From: Leptospiraceae bacterium | GTDB lineage: Bacteria; Spirochaetota; Leptospiria; Leptospirales; Leptospiraceae | Assembly: GCA_024233835.1 (NCBI GenBank) | Contig: JACKPC010000004.1 | Span: 432,001 to 496,000 of the forward strand | Direction: 5' to 3' | DNA: 64,000 bases | In this document: positions 61,058-64,000 of the stretch, piece by piece | Position numbering within the stretch: position 1 is the stretch's first letter | How the letters are laid out: each line of letters begins with the position of its first letter | Position numbers and translations under genes: made by a program | Notes under the pieces: generated by a model | Told to the model about the DNA's origin: nothing | What the model saw: the letters and a program-made list of their open reading frames with translations, nothing else | The model's database searches: none

Positions 61058-63414
61058 TCAGTAATAATTTGCTTTATTACAGAGAGTAAATCTCCAAAAA
61101 GAATAGGAATTTCCATTTCCTCATCCATTGAAACATGACTTTCTGAGTATATATAGATTTTCTTATTCCTTTCCTTGTATAAGGAGTTTACGAAGTCTTT
61201 CTCTTTATTAAAGGTAGCGAAGTGAATCAATATAAAATTAGGAGATATTGTATTTAATGTATTTTTTAAAAGGTATGAGTCCCTAAAGCAATAGAAAATC
61301 ATTTCCTCTCTATATGTAAAGTCTACTTCTTTCTTTACATCTTTTTGAAAAATAAAAATCACTTCTTCGCTGAATGGCTGTTCGATAATAAATGTACTGC
61401 CTTTATCTTTTTGAGATTTAACACGAATACTTCCCTTATGAGCTTTTATAATATCATAACAGAAAGAAAGGCCAAATCCATGTCCGCCCTCTCCTCTTGT
61501 TCCTGTTTTTTGAAAACGAATATCTTTTCTGAATAAGATGGGAATATTTTCCTCTTCAATTCCGATACCTTCATCACGAATTTTAATCTTATAGAAAGAC
61601 TTATGATATGTGCAGCCGATAAATATTCTTGAATTGGAGTGTGAAAACTTAATAGAGTTTGAAATTATATTCGAAATAGCTTGAATATATAATTCTTCAT
61701 CTCCAATAAAGAAGAAATCTTCATCAATATTTAAATCTACTTTGATATTTTTGGATTCAATAAGGGGGTAATATTGTTTTAAGCAGTTTGTGAACATATC
61801 CTTTATACTTATATAATCATACTTTAGCTGTAAGGAAAAACTCTGCAACCTATCCATAGATAGAATTTGCTCAGCAAAATTTTTTACATTCTCAAGGCTT
61901 TCAATACTTACAGCAAGATTGCTTACTTTTTCAGGAGAAGAAACTTCTATTTCGGAATTTCTGCTTATCTTTAATAGGTTAATCACTCCTAAAATGGGAG
62001 AAATTAAATCGTGAGAAACAATCGATACAAATTTGTCTTTGAGCCGATTGGCATTTTCAGCTTTTTCCTTTTGTTTCTTGAATTCAATAGTTCGTTTTTC
62101 TACTAAGGCCTCCAATTGTTTATTAAATATAGCTAATTCATTAGATAGCACTTTTACTTTCTTGAAAGATTCAATGAATTGGTAGATCAAAAGATAAGAC
62201 TGAAAAAACAGAAAAATAAAGGTTCCGTAATACAATAAGTAAAAAGATGAGATTATATGCATAGAGTATAAAACATCATTTAAAACGAAGCCAAATAAAA
62301 TGATAAATCCTAAAATAGTAATTTTGGCATCTTTTCGTTTGTCTCTAAGCGCCAGAGCAATAGCGGTTAAACTCTGTAGAATAATAAGGAGAATGAGAAT
62401 ATTTCCGATAATTAATGTTCTGGTAAAAATCTCACTGGGTGTGAATAATACAAATGCTCCTAAAAATAAGGTTGAATATAAAGTAATTAGATAAAGTCTA
62501 CGTGAAAAATATTTATCATATATAGAATTTATAAATAAAAGAAAAACACTCGCACCTATATTCTGAGTAAAGTATTCCAAACTTAGAATGAACTTAAATG
62601 CCCTGGGAGAAAACAAATTATACAAGAACAAGTTATTTTGATAGGACAGAAAAACAATTGATATGATGCAATAGATAGCAAAATATAGGGCTGAATTATT
62701 TCTTAAAAAATAGAATAATCCAAAGTGGTAGATTGCCATGAAAAACAAAGAACCGGCTAAAAACACCGTTTGTAATAGATTTCTATTATATTCTTTTTGA
62801 AGAACTTGTAAGTCTCCTAAAAAAAATTTTTCATTAAAACCACCTCTACTGTGATGATAATTAGCAATATGAATGGTAAGAGTAAAATTCTTTTTTCTTT
62901 GTATTATTTCGGGAATAGGGACAATACCTATAGTATAATAAGGAATTGTAGATTTTTTATCCATTCCCGGTTTTCCTGAACAATAGAGTAGGTTTGCATC
63001 TGCATAAGCACAGAAGGCTGAATTTGTCGCCATAAACTTTATCCCTAACTTCCTTTCAGTTTCGGGCAATATAATCTTCATCTGGTAGGTTGCATATCCG
63101 AAGCTTCCGAGCGCTTTTCCTTCCACCCGGAAATCGTTCCAATAAACAGAATTCATAAAATCGGTTCTTTTTTCTTTTGTGCAGTCTACTATTGTTTTCT
63201 TATCAAGTATAGGATGCTCTTCTGATGAACAAAAAGTTTTCCAGTAAAATTCCCATTCTCCATCGAGTCTGAAAATTTGCTGCGTATCAGGATTCCAGGT
63301 TCTTAAATCGAAAACTCCTTTTTTGGCAAGGAAAGCTTCCTCAGAAAAAAGAGAAGAACTAAAAAGGATATAAAGGAATATAAATTTATTATAAATCCAT
63401 TTTATTCTATACAT
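61054..63414 (-). CDS. 7TMR-DISM sensor histidine kinase
   Basis: 786 residues. Signal peptide, extracytoplasmic 7TMR-DISM sensor (jelly-roll, carbohydrate-binding-like) of about 185 residues, seven membrane helices (about 205-415), a coiled linker, dimerisation domain with the phospho-His (SIVSHDLISPILGVINLL), and a HATPase with NIISNSIKFSH, DEGIGIEEE and GGHGFGLSFCYDII. The last 80 residues (EVIFIFQKD...) follow the ATPase and may be a degenerate receiver. The 3' end overlaps the response regulator gene. Confidence 0.92.
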   Translation of the reverse strand: MYRIKWIYNKFIFLYILFSSSLFSEEAFLAKKGVFDLRTWNPDTQQIFRLDGEWEFYWKTFCSSEEHPILDKKTIVDCTKEKRTDFMNSVYWNDFRVEGKALGSFGYATYQMKIILPETERKLGIKFMATNSAFCAYADANLLYCSGKPGMDKKSTIPYYTIGIVPIPEIIQRKKNFTLTIHIANYHHSRGGFNEKFFLGDLQVLQKEYNRNLLQTVFLAGSLFFMAIYHFGLFYFLRNNSALYFAIYCIISIVFLSYQNNLFLYNLFSPRAFKFILSLEYFTQNIGASVFLLFINSIYDKYFSRRLYLITLYSTLFLGAFVLFTPSEIFTRTLIIGNILILLIILQSLTAIALALRDKRKDAKITILGFIILFGFVLNDVLYSMHIISSFYLLYYGTFIFLFFQSYLLIYQFIESFKKVKVLSNELAIFNKQLEALVEKRTIEFKKQKEKAENANRLKDKFVSIVSHDLISPILGVINLLKISRNSEIEVSSPEKVSNLAVSIESLENVKNFAEQILSMDRLQSFSLQLKYDYISIKDMFTNCLKQYYPLIESKNIKVDLNIDEDFFFIGDEELYIQAISNIISNSIKFSHSNSRIFIGCTYHKSFYKIKIRDEGIGIEEENIPILFRKDIRFQKTGTRGEGGHGFGLSFCYDIIKAHKGSIRVKSQKDKGSTFIIEQPFSEEVIFIFQKDVKKEVDFTYREEMIFYCFRDSYLLKNTLNTISPNFILIHFATFNKEKDFVNSLYKERNKKIYIYSESHVSMDEEMEIPILFGDLLSVIKQIITD

Positions 63415-63687
63415 TTAATTAAGATACTCAATGCAATTTCTATGCCTTCCACAGTTCTTATTAAGGGAAGCAGAAGTTCCTTGTAAATTGTTTCATCTAT
63501 CATAAGGAGATACTAAGCGTAGTTTAAGAAAGAAGGAGAAGTCAAGGATATTTTGGGTTCGGTATCGGCAACTTTGACATACCTCACTTAGTGTAAAAGT
63601 TTACTAAAAATAAACTCTAATAGTTGCCGGTTTAAACCGTGCTTTCTTGTTTTGAAAGGCTTCTTGTTCCCGAGTAAGCTGTGATTG

Positions 63688-63886
63688 GTTCTAAACTAAA
63701 GCCTGTTTTCTCCAAAGCAAAGCGTGGTTTGTCCCAAAGTAAAGCGTGCTTTGTCCCAAAGTAAAGCGTGCTTTGTCCTAAAGTAAAGCGTGGTTTGTCC
63801 TAAAGTAAAGCGTGGTTTGTCCTAAAGCAAAGCGTGGTTTGTCCTAAAGTAAAGCGTGGTTTGTCCTAAACAAGGGCGTGGTTTTT
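63688..63886. repeat. 22-bp tandem repeat array (about 9 units)
   Basis: Units share AAAGTAAAGCGTGGTTTG and TTTGTCCTAAAG-type joins; six central units are nearly identical, the outer ones degenerate. There are no spacers. The period is not a multiple of three and no ORF runs through. Confidence 0.88.
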
Positions 63887-63897
63887 TAGGGAAGAAG

Positions 63898-63917
63898 GCG
63901 AGCCACCGGTGGCTCGC
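63898..63917. repeat. Perfect 20-bp palindrome, short REP-like family member
   Basis: GCGAGCCACC followed by GGTGGCTCGC. Related forms lie after the M48 gene (37708-37725, GCGAGTCACC...GGCTCGCC) and after ftsH (48048-48065, GCGAACCACC...TTCGCC). Confidence 0.75.
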
Positions 63918-64000
63918 TTTCGTTTGCTGCTCCCTTAAAGCAGTAATCCTGTAAGAGAGCAGAGGTAAAATGAGGGGATACTGTAATTTTATTTTTTGCT

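Larger units (their letters stand above)
63415..64000. other. Intergenic region at the window end, no gene seen
   Basis: 586 bases without a supported gene. Contains the 22-bp tandem repeat at 63688-63886 and a palindrome at 63898-63917. The sequence before the array includes degenerate forms of the repeat. Confidence 0.7.

Noticed and set aside
63688..63886. CRISPR array
   Set aside because: Units are contiguous with no spacers and there are no cas genes in the window.

Overview
The window looks like chromosomal DNA of an AT-rich spirochaete of the order Leptospirales. The main evidence is an OmpL1-type porin ending in the same C-terminal motif as leptospiral OmpL1, an LruC-domain lipoprotein, a surface protein with LA_2272-type repeats, many lipoproteins with relaxed lipoboxes, and the block ispE - tRNA-Gln - glmU - prs - rplY - pth - ftsH, an order I recall from Leptospira. 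Genus and species cannot be fixed from this window.

Layout. 0-19.8 kb: core-like genes rich in signalling and envelope functions: a receiver-domain fragment, panE, a PrsW-like protease fused to a cyclic-nucleotide-binding (CNB) domain, an LruC lipoprotein, a minus-strand operon (TonB-dependent receptor, periplasmic binding protein with TPRs, HAMP-class III adenylate cyclase), a lipoprotein, a trehalose-synthase-like glycosyltransferase, a very large receptor-channel fusion and a dicarboxylate symporter. 19.8-23.3 kb: ompL1 and a lipoprotein. 23.3-31.8 kb: an accessory island of short genes (MNT/HEPN remnant, DUF6883/DUF4926, two Uma2 nucleases, a broken IS110 element, an HNH protein, a RelE-type toxin-antitoxin pair, DUF29) separated by GC-richer palindromic repeats, with a 1.3-1.4 kb duplication and a 108-bp MITE. 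31.7-41 kb: VOC protein, lipoprotein, FadL-like porin, three SH3-type secreted proteins, M48 protease, MBL-fold hydrolase, two GH19-like proteins and a double-receiver protein. 41-48 kb: the conserved housekeeping operon. 48-64 kb: a desaturase, a TRL-like lipoprotein, a four-gene envelope/redox operon, repeat surface proteins, a convergent two-component pair and a terminal 22-bp tandem repeat.

The most striking gene is the 1124-residue minus-strand protein at 15035-18409. It appears to join a periplasmic type-I (LIVBP-like) binding domain, a second periplasmic domain resembling the extracellular domain of Cys-loop (pentameric ligand-gated) receptors, an MscS-type channel and a cytoplasmic CNB domain. 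An adenylate cyclase lies 8 kb away, co-transcribed with a TonB receptor and a periplasmic binding protein, and another CNB effector (the PrsW-like protease) lies on its other side. A local cAMP circuit reaching from outer-membrane or periplasmic sensing to membrane effectors is a reasonable inference, not a demonstrated fact.

Other points of note are a probable IS110 bridge-RNA locus, a pth gene at the conserved locus that lacks the usual catalytic residues, a receiver domain without its phospho-acceptor, a GlmU with only the uridyltransferase half, and a mosaic pair of Uma2 genes. No rRNA, CRISPR array, prophage or replication origin was seen.
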